Shown: positions 24,532 through 33,560, counted from the first letter of the stretch. The stretch: DNA of 64,000 bases from Cohnella silvisoli (GCF_021190915.1 NZ_JAIOAP010000001.1:372001-436000), one strand, 5' to 3'. Translations and numbers: made by a program. Notes: generated by a model not told the origin, from the letters alone.

Positions 24532-25415
24532 CGCGGACGGATAACGGCGGTAATCGGAGTTTGACCGGAAGGTTCCCCGTCTCCGAAGGCTAGCATAGAA
24601 GCAGGCGTTTCGATTCGGACGGTACACCCGGACAGTATCGTAACATATGGCTGATTGACGTGACTGCCGTTTAATATCGTTGGGAAAATGAGCAAAATCC
24701 GCCAAACGCTGCAACCGTGAACGATGCAAACATGAAGTCTGCCGTCGTCGGGAAGGGCGGTCGGACATATTTTTAGTCCGCCGCCGTATGTAGAGATGTT
24801 AGCGATGGCGGATAACCAGCCTTGCGTAAACTCTCGAGACACTCCGTCCATCGTAACCTGGATAGGTCGCGGTTTGAAAACGGCAAGCGCGCGGAAAAAA
24901 CCGATAATATAAGCTAAGGAGCCGACTCCTAGCTTATTGCACCATCTCTTGTAAGAGGAGCCGTTAACATCCGCGGCAACCGTCGAGTCAAGTCCGATGG
25001 CGACCGCGGTTAAAGTGAACTGCGTTTCCCCGTTTTCGGTTCTGGTCTCCAGCAAGTCGATGCGGCGCGTATGTCCGGCTAAGATGATCTGAAGCGCCCG
25101 GATCGGATTTCGCGGAATGCCTAACGCCCGCGCGCTGTCATTGCCGGAGCCGGACGGGATAAGCCCATAAGGGATGCCTGCAGCCGACAGAAGCGGCAGA
25201 AGACCGTGCAAAGTTCCGTCGCCTCCGATAACGGCAACCGCTTTCATTTTTCCGCGCTGCAACAGCTCTTCCGCGTGTGCAACCGCCTCCGCTTGCGAAG
25301 TCGTAGCCACTTTCGTATATTCCGTACCCTTTTTACGCAGCTCCTTCTCCACTTTCGCCCATATTTTCTTGCCGCGGCCATTTCCCGAATTCTCGTTGAC
25401 GATGAACAACACCAC
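24498..25415 (-). CDS. Diacylglycerol/lipid kinase family protein
   Basis: Protein of 305 residues of the DAGK_cat family (YegS/DgkB/BmrU type). NENSGNGRGKKIW binds nucleotide, AVIGGDGTLHGLL is the GGDGT motif, and LIPSGSGNDSARALG follows. It phosphorylates diacylglycerol or a related lipid. GTG start at 25415 after AAGGAGG. Its 3' end overlaps the convergent kinase gene by 34 bp. Confidence 0.88.
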   Translation of the reverse strand: MVLFIVNENSGNGRGKKIWAKVEKELRKKGTEYTKVATTSQAEAVAHAEELLQRGKMKAVAVIGGDGTLHGLLPLLSAAGIPYGLIPSGSGNDSARALGIPRNPIRALQIILAGHTRRIDLLETRTENGETQFTLTAVAIGLDSTVAADVNGSSYKRWCNKLGVGSLAYIIGFFRALAVFKPRPIQVTMDGVSREFTQGWLSAIANISTYGGGLKICPTALPDDGRLHVCIVHGCSVWRILLIFPTILNGSHVNQPYVTILSGCTVRIETPASMLAFGDGEPSGQTPITAVIRPRQLDFLIAASG

Positions 25416-25564
25416 GCGGGTTAAACCTCCTTGAGGTTGGCGTACATATGAATTCCATTATAAGGGGACGTTGAAGATTGGGGAAGACCCGTTGAAAGCG
25501 GGGAAGAAGTAGTTGCCTGCATGTTTGATAGACGAAACAGACAAACCAACCGGTGCATTGGACA

Positions 25565-25573
25565 TGCTATAAT
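25565..25573 (+). promoter_or_regulatory. Extended -10 promoter for alkC-like gene
   Basis: TGCTATAAT is a perfect extended -10 about 50 bp before the gene start; no good -35 is seen. Confidence 0.5.
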
Positions 25574-25624
25574 AGATGGCAACGAGTCAGGGTAGTAGTG
25601 ACGACTAGGAGGAATCGACTAATT

Positions 25625-26719
25625 ATGCCAGAACCGCTTAAGGCCATGTATCATGAGCCTTTTCTTAGGGCATTCGTACATATCGTAAAAAAGGCTTATC
25701 CCGCTTTTGACGGAGAGGCATTCGTTCGGCTTACTTTGGGTCCTGGGTGGGACGAGTTGGAGTTAAAAGGTCGGATGCACCGGATTGCCGAAAGCTTGGG
25801 CGCGACTCTTCCTGCCGAATACGAGCGTGCTCTAGACGTGCTTGAAGCGATAGCGGACGAGTGCCACGGGTTTCCTTATTTGTTTTTTCCCGATTTCGTT
25901 GAAACCTATGGCTTGGATCATTGGGATCGCTCCGTTGCCGCATTGGAGAAATTCACGCGGATGTCGAGTTCGGAGTTTGCCGTTCGTCCTTTCCTGAAGC
26001 GGGATCAGCCGCGGATGATGGCGCAAATGGAGGCGCGGAGCAAACATCCCAACGAACATGTTCGCAGGCTTGCCAGCGAAGGGTGTCGTCCAAGGCTGCC
26101 TTGGGCGGACGCTCTTCCGGCTCTAAAGCGGGACCCTGCTCCGATATGGCCGATTTTGGAGCAATTGAAGGCGGATCCGTCGGAATACGTAAGGCGCAGC
26201 GTGGCGAATAACTTAAACGACATCTCCAAGGATCATCCGGAGCAAGTGCTGGCTATTGCGCAAGCATGGAAGGGTGTAAGCGAAGAAACGGATTGGATAC
26301 TCAGACATGGATGCCGAGGATTGCTTCGTGCTGCCCATCCCGAGGTGATGGCGTTATTCGGAATTATGCCGCAGCCGGAAGTCCAAGTGAAGGATTGGGC
26401 GGTTACCCCCACCGAAGTCGCAACGGGCGGATCTGTCGAATTTCGATATAGCCTGCAGGTGCCGGATGGGGAGCCGATTAAACTGCGTGTAGAGCTAGCG
26501 GCATTTTTCCCCCGGACGACGGGCAAATATTACCGAAAGCTGTTTAAGCTAAGCGAGAAAGTTGTGTCGGGAGGCGTGCTGCTGCAAGGCGGGAGACGGT
26601 TTTCATTTGCGGACTTGTCGACGCGCCGCCATTATCCAGGCATCCACCGGCTCGCGCTCGTCGTAAACGGACAAGAAATCGCATCGGTCGATGTATTGCT
26701 GCAGGGTGAAGGCACATGA
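25625..26719 (+). CDS. alkC: DNA alkylation repair glycosylase, AlkC-like, with Ig-like C-terminal domain
   Basis: Protein of 364 residues. The N-terminal ~245 residues are HEAT-like repeats of the AlkC/AlkD superfamily (RLASEGCRPRLPWADALPAL, SEYVRRSVANNLNDISKDHP, DWILRHGCRGLLRAAHPEVM). The C-terminal ~115 residues (VKDWAVTPTEVATGGSVEFR, YPGIHRLALVVNGQEIASVD) form an Ig-like sandwich, as known for Bacillus AlkC, which excises 3-methyladenine-type lesions and uses the extra domain to bind DNA. AGGAGG lies 12 bases before the ATG. The stop overlaps the next gene (ATGA). Confidence 0.8.
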   Translation: MPEPLKAMYHEPFLRAFVHIVKKAYPAFDGEAFVRLTLGPGWDELELKGRMHRIAESLGATLPAEYERALDVLEAIADECHGFPYLFFPDFVETYGLDHWDRSVAALEKFTRMSSSEFAVRPFLKRDQPRMMAQMEARSKHPNEHVRRLASEGCRPRLPWADALPALKRDPAPIWPILEQLKADPSEYVRRSVANNLNDISKDHPEQVLAIAQAWKGVSEETDWILRHGCRGLLRAAHPEVMALFGIMPQPEVQVKDWAVTPTEVATGGSVEFRYSLQVPDGEPIKLRVELAAFFPRTTGKYYRKLFKLSEKVVSGGVLLQGGRRFSFADLSTRRHYPGIHRLALVVNGQEIASVDVLLQGEGT

Positions 26720-27765
26720 CAATCGGAGCCAGAGTTCTAAAAACGGGATTGGCGGTTGCGGTAGCATTATGGCTCGGCCAATTGGTCGGATTGGAATCCC
26801 CTCTGATTGCCGCTATCTCCGCTATTTTCACCATTCAGCCTTCTATTTATCGCTCATGGATGCAGGTGCTCGAGCAAGTGCAGAGTAATGTGCTTGGCGC
26901 GATTATCGCGATTGGCGCCGTATTTCTAATCGGGAATACCCCTATATCGGTAGGGCTCGTGTGCATAGGCGTTATTTTGTTGTGCATTAGATTGAAAACG
27001 GAAGATACCATTGCTTTAACTTTGGTGACGGTCGTTGTCATCATGGAAGCGCAAGGGCAAGGGTGGATGTTGGCCTGGGATCGCTTGGCCGCGATTTTGA
27101 CGGGGATGGTATCCGCATTCGCCGTGAACGTCATCATTGCCCCGCCCCGGCACCGCAATCGGTTCCTTAAGCATATCGAAGAGGCGCAGGCACAGTTATC
27201 CCGTTTACTCAGGACGGCCGTGTCGAACGAGCTGAAGGAGAGCGTCTACCGGGTGGAACAAAATCATCTGAAAAGCAAACTCCGCAAGCTGGATGAATTT
27301 TACGATTTGTTCGCGGAGGAGCGGGTGTGGAGAAAAAACTCCAGGCTGAAGCGGGCAAGGCTATTGATCGTGTACAAGGGGATGTTGACCTCTCTCGAAC
27401 GGGGATTATCGCTCATCGATGCGGTTGAAGATCATTATTGGGGCGTATCGACGACCCAAGCATGGAATAGGCTCATTGACCGGCAAATTGAAGCATTGTG
27501 CGGCTACCATGAACAACTGCTGTGGAAATGGGAGGGGAAAATGAAACCCGGAGCTTCGGCCGCCGCTCCGCCTCCCGAAGCCTCGATCCTGCTGTCGGAG
27601 CTAATCGGAGAGCGCTCGGACGAGGACATGATCGCGCGTGCCCGACTTCTCGTAATCACTTCCGCGGTATACACCTACGAAGAAAGTCTACGGCGGCTGG
27701 ACAAGCTAATGGAGCAATGGCTTCAGCGTGAAGAAGGTACCGAGCAGGCTGAAGAGGCGGAATAA
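26716..27765 (+). CDS. FUSC/aromatic acid exporter family membrane protein
   Basis: Protein of 349 residues. Five or six N-terminal membrane helices (about 5-145) contain GLESPLIAAISAIFTIQPSI, the hallmark of the ArAE_1/FUSC group, and APPRHRNRFLKHIEEAQ leads into a cytoplasmic helical C-terminal domain. Family members export aromatic or other organic acids. It is translationally coupled to the AlkC-like gene, which suggests co-regulation with alkylation defence, though no functional link is known. Confidence 0.8.
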   Translation: MTIGARVLKTGLAVAVALWLGQLVGLESPLIAAISAIFTIQPSIYRSWMQVLEQVQSNVLGAIIAIGAVFLIGNTPISVGLVCIGVILLCIRLKTEDTIALTLVTVVVIMEAQGQGWMLAWDRLAAILTGMVSAFAVNVIIAPPRHRNRFLKHIEEAQAQLSRLLRTAVSNELKESVYRVEQNHLKSKLRKLDEFYDLFAEERVWRKNSRLKRARLLIVYKGMLTSLERGLSLIDAVEDHYWGVSTTQAWNRLIDRQIEALCGYHEQLLWKWEGKMKPGASAAAPPPEASILLSELIGERSDEDMIARARLLVITSAVYTYEESLRRLDKLMEQWLQREEGTEQAEEAE

Positions 27766-27777
27766 GGATTATCCAGC

Positions 27778-27879
27778 CATCGCACCTGAGTAACATTAGT
27801 CATAAAAAGTATGGCTACAGCACTTAAGCATCGCATCAGAGTAACATTAGCTGCAAAAAGTACGGCTACAGCACCCAGT
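27778..27879. repeat. Two tandem 51-bp repeats (family B')
   Basis: Units begin with CATCGCA at 27778 and 27829, exactly 51 bp apart, and share GAGTAACATTAG, AAAAAGTA and GGCTACAGCAC. They align with family B that follows after a 40-bp gap. Confidence 0.75.
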
Positions 27880-27920
27880 GTGAAAGTAGTCATCGTACCC
27901 TTAACCCAAATTAACAATAG

Positions 27921-28106
27921 ATTCAGAAATTGGACCTAAAGCGTCGCACCCGGCACCAAAAGTAACTGTAGGTTCAGAAATTGGACCTAAAGCGTCGCAC
28001 CCGGCACCAAAAGTAACTGTAGGTTCAGAAATTGGACCTAAAGCGTCGCACCCGGCACCAAAAGTAACTGTAGATTCAGAAATTGGACCTAAAGCGTCGC
28101 ACCCAG
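27921..28106. repeat. Four near-identical 51-bp tandem repeats (family B)
   Basis: TTCAGAAATTGGACCTAAAG recurs at 27922, 27973, 28024 and 28075, each followed by CGTCGCACCC and (in the first three) AAAAGTAACTGTAG. Spacing is exactly 51 bp and copies are almost identical, suggesting recent amplification. The region from 27766 to 28126 holds no gene. Confidence 0.92.
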
Positions 28107-28126
28107 ATCCAGATAATACCTAGAAT

Positions 28127-28171
28127 ACAAAGAGAGACCATGGATGGCTGCCATCCATGGTCTCTCTTTGT
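28127..28171. terminator. Bidirectional hairpin terminator, 21-bp perfect stem
   Basis: ACAAAGAGAGACCATGGATGG and its perfect complement flank a CTG loop. It lies between the convergent FUSC and YjzC-like genes. T/A content at the stem ends is moderate in both directions. Confidence 0.7.
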
Positions 28172-28197
28172 CATTATTCTGCTGCCAGATTGATATG

Positions 28198-28476
28198 CTA
28201 CTTCTCCCCGCGGTCGATTTGGCGACGGGGGTGGTCGATTTTACCTTGCTTGTCGATATCGTTCTCTTTGGGGAATAGGCGCGGATCGGTCTTTCCCTCA
28301 TGGTGATTATCGAATATAAATTCCGTGAGCGTCCATTCCGTATGCCCGAGTATAAGATCGGAGGGGAACTCCTGTCCTCGCTTTAACTCAAGCTCCTGCC
28401 CGGATTCATTTATATAAATCCCGTCCACTTCGACTATTTCGCCTGAAAAAGGCACCATTTCATTTTTTTCGCTCAT
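28198..28476 (-). CDS. YjzC-like small protein
   Basis: Protein of 92 residues; start MSEKNEM after AGGGAGAGCGCCCA. The core FSGEIVEVDGIYINESGQEL, ELKRGQEFPSDLILGHTEW recalls the YjzC family (F.pG..p.dGiYie...kG..FP...), whose function is unknown. The C-terminal half is charged and unmatched. Assignment is tentative. Confidence 0.6.
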   Translation of the reverse strand: MSEKNEMVPFSGEIVEVDGIYINESGQELELKRGQEFPSDLILGHTEWTLTEFIFDNHHEGKTDPRLFPKENDIDKQGKIDHPRRQIDRGEK

Positions 28477-28489
28477 TGGGCGCTCTCCC

Positions 28490-28633
28490 TTACAATCCGT
28501 GTTTCGGAACGGCGGCTCGGTCGGCATCCGACTGAAACTGTTTTGCCTTTTGCTTGCCTACTCCCGAACGATCGGCTTCCGATTGGGCTTTGCTGGCCGC
28601 TTTCTGATTGGCGGATGGCAATTCGCCGGACAT
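28490..28633 (-). CDS. Small hydrophilic Ala/Gln/Lys-rich protein
   Basis: Protein of 47 residues (MSGELPSANQKAASKAQSEA... to ...AVPKHGL), highly hydrophilic with Ala, Ser, Gln, Lys and Asp. GAGGAGGGAATGGCC precedes the ATG at 28633. It ends 13 bases before the YjzC-like gene and is likely co-transcribed with it. The composition is like small spore proteins, but I do not recognise a family motif. Confidence 0.6.
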   Translation of the reverse strand: MSGELPSANQKAASKAQSEADRSGVGKQKAKQFQSDADRAAVPKHGL

Positions 28634-28723
28634 GGCCATTCCCTCCTCTACGATTGATTCCTCGTATAGAGTTCCACGGAAAGGTGAGCGTTATGCTTAA
28701 CCGAAACATGCCTCGAACTTTCC

Positions 28724-29356
28724 TCAACTAAACCGAGCTTCCAGCTTACGGCCTCCAAACCACAACACAATCAAGATGCCGACAGCCATTAAGATGCGCC
28801 ACGGCTGATCGGCCATCGCTTGCAAGTCATGTCCGAGAAAAGAAAGAGTGAAGATCATGACGGCTTTACCCAGCAGCATCGCGGTCAAGAACGTATGCAG
28901 CGGAACTTTCGATAATCCGGAAGCGATATTCACGATAACTGATGGTGAGAAAGGGAAACAGGCCAGCAGGAAAATCGGCGTAAACCCTTTGTGTTCGACA
29001 TAACTGAAAAACTTCTCCGATTTCGGAAAACGGCTGCGAATTCGATCCCCGTAACGATGTCCGAAACGTCTTGCCAGCAGGAATACGACGAAGGCACCCG
29101 CAGTTACGCCAATCCAAGAGTATAGAAACCCGGCCCACATTCCATATGCCGTGGCGTTGGCCACAACGAACACGACCAAAGGCAAGAATGGCAATAACGC
29201 CTCCAAAAAAGGAAGCAAAATGCCGGGAAGAGGCCCGAGCTGCGAATACCGATGAAGTAAATCTTTGATCTCTTCGAGATTCATGCTTTTCGCGTAGTCG
29301 ATCCATTCTTGCCAGTGCCATGCCGCCAAAGAAGATAACAATTGCAATTTGAACAT
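28724..29356 (-). CDS. VTT-domain (TVP38/TMEM64, DedA-like) membrane protein
   Basis: Protein of 210 residues; start MFKLQLL after TTGGAGCTTAAT. Membrane segments and motifs of the SNARE-associated/VTT domain are visible: FLEALLPFLPLVVFVVANAT, GFLYSWIGVTAGAFVVFLLA, and FPFSPSVIVNIASGLSKVPL. Such proteins act in phospholipid translocation or membrane homeostasis; substrate unknown here. Confidence 0.82.
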   Translation of the reverse strand: MFKLQLLSSLAAWHWQEWIDYAKSMNLEEIKDLLHRYSQLGPLPGILLPFLEALLPFLPLVVFVVANATAYGMWAGFLYSWIGVTAGAFVVFLLARRFGHRYGDRIRSRFPKSEKFFSYVEHKGFTPIFLLACFPFSPSVIVNIASGLSKVPLHTFLTAMLLGKAVMIFTLSFLGHDLQAMADQPWRILMAVGILIVLWFGGRKLEARFS

Positions 29357-29405
29357 ATTAAGCTCCAATCAACCCAACCGGCCATTATCCACTACTGAGT
29401 ACTTT

Positions 29406-30608
29406 TTATTTTATCACTTTAATCGGGGGAGGCGCTTCGCCTTTGAACAACCGGAAAGGGAAGAAAACATAGAACATGCTGATGATAATAAACATGATCC
29501 CCGCCAAGCCTACGACGGAAGAGCCGCTGTACCTCGTAGCGATAAAACCGCCAATGAGCGGGCCGATGATGCCGCCGATCCCTTCCACGGTCGAGAAAAC
29601 GCCCCAGCCAAGCCCTTGCTGTCCCGGCGGGACGAAAGCGGCGAGCAAGGCATTCCAAGCAGGCAATACCGCCGCATAGGAGATGCCGAGCAAGAATGCC
29701 CAGAAAAAGGCCAGTCCGAGCGGCGGCTTCTGGGTAAGGGCGAACAATACGGCACCGAAGGCCAAGAAGCCTGCGATAAGGAACCATTTTTTGCCGAAGG
29801 AGTCTGACAGCTTGCCCATAGGGATCAAGCCAACGACCGTGCACCCGCCGCCGATAAGGAGCAGAATGGAATAGTGGGTGGCGGTCATTCCCAGGCTTTT
29901 AACGGCAAAGCTCGGCAGAATGGGTAGAAGCATGCCCGCGCCAAGCGTCTGCAGCACCATTCCGGGCAGCAGGAGCTTCATATCCCGCAGCCGGCTGCCG
30001 AGAATGGCCAATTGCCGACGGAAAGGGACAACGTCGATGTGAACGCTTCTGGTCCCGCTAATAAACAAGGACAGCAGCCATGCCGCTAGAGAAATTCCGA
30101 CCATTACCCAATAAGTCAAACCTCTGTTGAAGTCGAGCAGCAAATTCGTCACCACGGGTCCGCTGCCCAAGCCTACAAGCCATACCGTATACAGAAAACC
30201 CATCTGCGTAGCGCGTTGATCCTCTTTGATCCTGGTTAAGCAGACGATCCAAATCGGAGAAATTCCGATTCCGTACACAGCTGCCGCCGTAATGAATGCC
30301 CAAGGAACAACCGCGAATTGCAGGGCGGTAATCCCGATTAGCGAGAATAGTAATCCTATGCTCACAACGGTTCGTACAGACAACCGGTCGAGCAAATATC
30401 CGATGGCCAGCTTGAGTCCTGTATCCGTCATGTAATGAGCCGTAATGGCCGCCCCGATGACGTCCAGATCAAGGCCGAGCGCCTTGTCGCCGTATATCGG
30501 AAGGAAGCTGATCAAAGCCGCGCCCCGTACGAATTCGACTAGGTACAAGATGGTTAAATACAATAGCATGTCCGTCTGGAAAAAAGATTTCACGGAAGAC
30601 TGCTTCAC
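29406..30608 (-). CDS. MFS transporter
   Basis: Protein of 400 residues with about twelve membrane helices and MFS loop motifs (GYLLDRLSVRTVVSIG between helices 2 and 3; MGKLSDSFGKKWFLIAG in the second half). GTG start after AAAGGGGAG. It is a drug or metabolite permease; the substrate cannot be predicted. It is in the same direction as, and 62 bp downstream of, the glycosyltransferase gene. Confidence 0.85.
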   Translation of the reverse strand: MKQSSVKSFFQTDMLLYLTILYLVEFVRGAALISFLPIYGDKALGLDLDVIGAAITAHYMTDTGLKLAIGYLLDRLSVRTVVSIGLLFSLIGITALQFAVVPWAFITAAAVYGIGISPIWIVCLTRIKEDQRATQMGFLYTVWLVGLGSGPVVTNLLLDFNRGLTYWVMVGISLAAWLLSLFISGTRSVHIDVVPFRRQLAILGSRLRDMKLLLPGMVLQTLGAGMLLPILPSFAVKSLGMTATHYSILLLIGGGCTVVGLIPMGKLSDSFGKKWFLIAGFLAFGAVLFALTQKPPLGLAFFWAFLLGISYAAVLPAWNALLAAFVPPGQQGLGWGVFSTVEGIGGIIGPLIGGFIATRYSGSSVVGLAGIMFIIISMFYVFFPFRLFKGEAPPPIKVIK

Positions 30609-30670
30609 TATTAGCTCCCCTTTAACGACCCTCGATCACAATCATACTCGTGTTAAAGCAGCCTCATACG

Positions 30671-31819
30671 CTATGATCGGACCAACGATGAGGAAGCCTC
30701 TTCCATTATATGCAATTGATGAACAATATCCAAGGCGATGCTGGCGGATGCCTCGTTCTTGCGAAGAGCATGAAGAGATTTTTGAACTTCCGCGAGGCGC
30801 TCCGGATGGTTTAGCAGTTCGGAAATAGCTGTTAACATCTGTTCTCCGGTATGGCAAATAACGGCAGCGCCTTTGCTTGCCAGATAACGAGCATTGTTGC
30901 GTTCTTGTCCAGGTACGGGTCGGTAGAGGAAAATAGGCAGTAAAGCGTTAATGGCTTCCGATAACGTTAAACCGCCCGGTTTTGTGATGATACAGGTGGA
31001 AATGGCCATCAACTCCTGCATCTGATCGACGTAACCTAGCACGGAAACATCGGCATTATGTTCGAAAAACTCCGTTAAAACGCCCTCCAACATCCGATTG
31101 CGTCCGCATACGATCGCAACCTGCGCGTTGCACCGTCGGGTTATTTTTTGGCAAAGCTCACCCGTGTCTGTCCACGCTGCATTCGCTGCGGCCATGACGA
31201 GCACGATCGGTTTATGCGGAGTTAACCCGTAAGAGTATGCGGCGGATGGCCGAACTTGGTTGGGGGAAAGGGACGGACGAGTCGGAATTCCGGTTGCCGC
31301 TATTCGATCCGGGGCAATGCCTAGCTCACGCAATTGCTTGCTTATATCTTCCGTTGCGACATAATATTTATCCACGTCGGGGTGTACCCACCTTAGGTGG
31401 AGGTCAAAATCCGTGACGACGTTAAACATCGGAATTTTGCGACCCATCCGCTGCGATACGTAAGGCAGCACTAATATGGGAAAAGTGTGGACGATGGCAT
31501 CCGGCTGCTCGGTTTCCACCAACTTCTGCAGCGTCATGGCGCCGAAGGAGTGAAGCCAGTGGCCGAATAAGGAGTCGGACTTCATTCCTTTGGTCGCTTC
31601 ATACACCCACCCGTAAACTTGGGGGAGCACGTTATAGCTTTTGTTATATACGAATCTGCTGACTCCGTTGATGACAGGATGAGACTCGGCAAGCAGATCG
31701 ATCAGCTTTACCTCCGTGTCTCCTTGCTGAGTTAGGCTGTGCCTTAAAGCGGAAGCCGCTTGCCAGTGACCTTCTCCAAAACGCGCATACAGAATGAAGA
31801 TTTTCCTTGTTTTATACAT
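30671..31819 (-). CDS. Diacylglycerol glucosyltransferase-like protein (MGDG synthase/UgtP family)
   Basis: Protein of 382 residues. The N-terminal MGDG-synthase domain (FILYARFGEGHWQAASALRH, IDLLAESHPVIN) and the C-terminal GT28-type half (VCGRNRMLEGVLTEFF, VSVLGYVDQMQELMAISTCI, TKPGGLTLSEAINALLPI) are complete. The family transfers glucose to diacylglycerol to make glycolipid anchors for lipoteichoic acid. Close homologues with other acceptors exist, so the substrate is inferred. Confidence 0.8.
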   Translation of the reverse strand: MYKTRKIFILYARFGEGHWQAASALRHSLTQQGDTEVKLIDLLAESHPVINGVSRFVYNKSYNVLPQVYGWVYEATKGMKSDSLFGHWLHSFGAMTLQKLVETEQPDAIVHTFPILVLPYVSQRMGRKIPMFNVVTDFDLHLRWVHPDVDKYYVATEDISKQLRELGIAPDRIAATGIPTRPSLSPNQVRPSAAYSYGLTPHKPIVLVMAAANAAWTDTGELCQKITRRCNAQVAIVCGRNRMLEGVLTEFFEHNADVSVLGYVDQMQELMAISTCIITKPGGLTLSEAINALLPIFLYRPVPGQERNNARYLASKGAAVICHTGEQMLTAISELLNHPERLAEVQKSLHALRKNEASASIALDIVHQLHIMEEASSSLVRS

Positions 31820-31959
31820 AGGAGCACCTCGCCTTATCCCCGGTAGTCAGAAACGAATTAGATCAGAAGTGGAGCTTCAGCTTAGAATACCCGTTCTTAA
31901 TCAACTGTAACGTCTTTTTGTAAAATGGGGATAAACGCGATGAGGTTATGTGTCAAAAA

Positions 31960-33228
31960 TTAGATTAACAGGTTAAATAATAAAGGATCTTTATTTAGCT
32001 CTATAAATTGAAATCCTTTGCCGTTCATCCGCGCCACAAGGGAATCGTAGTCCTCCGGACTCTTAAGCTCAATGCCGACGAGGGCTGGCCCGTTTTCTTT
32101 ATTATGTTTTTTCGTATATTCGAATTGGACGATATCGTCGTTAGGCCCTAACACGTCGTCAAGAAACTCCCGAAGCGCGCCGGCCCGTTGCGGAAAGTTG
32201 ATCATAAAATAATGCTTCAGCCCCTCGTAGACGAGCGAGCGCTCCTTGATTTCCTGCATCCGATCGATGTCGTTGTTGCCGCCGCTAATAATGCAGACGA
32301 CGTTTTTACCGCGCAGCGTTTCGGGATCAAGCGCGGATAGGGCGGCAACGGTTAAAGCCCCCGCCGGCTCGGCAACAATGGCATGCTCGTTGTAGAGCTC
32401 CAATATCGTCGTGCAAACGCGGCCTTCCGGAACGACGATGACATCGTCCAGCAAATCGCGGCATATGGCATAAGTAAGCTCTCCGACTCGTTTGACAGCC
32501 GCTCCGTCTATGAATTTGTCGATTTCGGTTAAAGTAACGACCTGTTCGGCTTCCAAAGCCCGCAGCATGGACGGGGCGCCTTCCGGTTCGACTCCGATAA
32601 TCCGAGTGGAAGGGCTGATTGCTTTAATATATGTCGCAACGCCCGCAGCCAATCCACCCCCGCCGATCGTAACGAGCAGCAGATCGATAGACGGGGCGCC
32701 GCCTTCTATGATTTCTTTACCTACCGTTGCGTTGCCGGCAACGATTCGGGTATCGTCGAACGGATGAACGAACGGCAAGCCTTCCTCCCGGCTGACCCGG
32801 ATCGCTTCCGCATAAGCATCGTCGAAGGTATCGCCGATTAGACGGATATCGACTTTGTTTCCGCCGAACAGTCTCACTTGGTTGATTTTCTGCCTTGGCG
32901 TCGTCGCCGGCATATAGATAATTCCCGGAATACCCAGCTTCTGGCATGAATAAGCTACGCCTTGAGCATGATTGCCCGCGCTGGCACAGATGACGCCTTG
33001 GCTGCGCTCCTTATCGGTAAGCGAGGAAATGAGATTGAAAGCTCCGCGAATTTTGAAAGATCGCACGACCTGCAAATCCTCCCGTTTCAAATAAACGTTG
33101 CAGCCGAATTTGGCGGACAAGGCTCGGTTATGCTGCAGCGGAGTTGGGACAACGACTTCTTGGAGGACAAGATGCGCGTTCAAAATATCGGCTAGTGGCA
33201 CAGAATAATCAGGCTGATGGCTGGACAT
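31960..33228 (-). CDS. ilvA: Threonine ammonia-lyase (threonine dehydratase), biosynthetic
   Basis: Protein of 422 residues converting threonine to 2-oxobutanoate, the first step of isoleucine synthesis. PLP lysine in VRSFKIRGAFN (near residue 57), glycine loop TIGGGGLAAGVATY, and ISGGNND near the end of the catalytic domain. A single C-terminal ACT-like domain (about 338-420, HYFMINFPQRAGALREFLDD) is the short Bacillus-type regulatory form. It is preceded by a T-box leader. Downstream region to 31819 contains no gene. Confidence 0.95.
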   Translation of the reverse strand: MSSHQPDYSVPLADILNAHLVLQEVVVPTPLQHNRALSAKFGCNVYLKREDLQVVRSFKIRGAFNLISSLTDKERSQGVICASAGNHAQGVAYSCQKLGIPGIIYMPATTPRQKINQVRLFGGNKVDIRLIGDTFDDAYAEAIRVSREEGLPFVHPFDDTRIVAGNATVGKEIIEGGAPSIDLLLVTIGGGGLAAGVATYIKAISPSTRIIGVEPEGAPSMLRALEAEQVVTLTEIDKFIDGAAVKRVGELTYAICRDLLDDVIVVPEGRVCTTILELYNEHAIVAEPAGALTVAALSALDPETLRGKNVVCIISGGNNDIDRMQEIKERSLVYEGLKHYFMINFPQRAGALREFLDDVLGPNDDIVQFEYTKKHNKENGPALVGIELKSPEDYDSLVARMNGKGFQFIELNKDPLLFNLLI

Positions 33229-33282
33229 GCGGAATCTTCCTTTCGAGGATTAAAATTAAATGGCATTTACCTTTAAGCACGC

Positions 33283-33309
33283 AAAAAACCGTCCCTGCAA
33301 AAGGGACGG
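33283..33309 (-). terminator. T-box-controlled terminator
   Basis: CCGTCCCT-TTTGC-AGGGACGG followed by six T on the minus strand, directly after the T-box sequence. Confidence 0.85.
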
Positions 33310-33554
33310 ATCGTTATCCGCGGTACCACCCTAGTTCCCGGCGTTACATCGGAGATGCAACGTTAGGCGCTCGTGTGTCGTATAGTGTATACGACGTCCC
33401 GTAACGGGGGAAACCGTCCGCGCCTACTCCAACATGCTTTCGACGCCGCTTCTCGGGGAGGATATTGTCCGGGCTTCAACCGTCGGCTTTCAGCGAATCG
33501 CCGACTCTCTGGAGATCGAAGGGATCAGGCAACGTGTTCCCGTCAAGGAATGTA
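33283..33554 (-). promoter_or_regulatory. T-box riboswitch leader of ilvA
   Basis: On the minus strand the leader shows the T-box AGGGTGGTACCGCGG (about 33319-33333), the stem I distal motif AGAGAGTCGG...GCTGAAAGCC, and a terminator. The codon ATC at 33461-33463, in CAATATCCTCC between the distal loop and CCCCGAG, is the likely isoleucine specifier. Uncharged tRNA-Ile would then favour antitermination and ilvA expression. Confidence 0.85.
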
Positions 33555-33560
33555 CCTCCT

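Noticed and set aside
27778-28106. CRISPR array
   Set aside because: The 51-bp units are contiguous with no unique spacers, and no cas genes are nearby.
28473-28727. 84-codon Arg-rich minus-strand frame
   Set aside because: Overlaps the better supported 47-residue gene in another frame and has no ribosome site.
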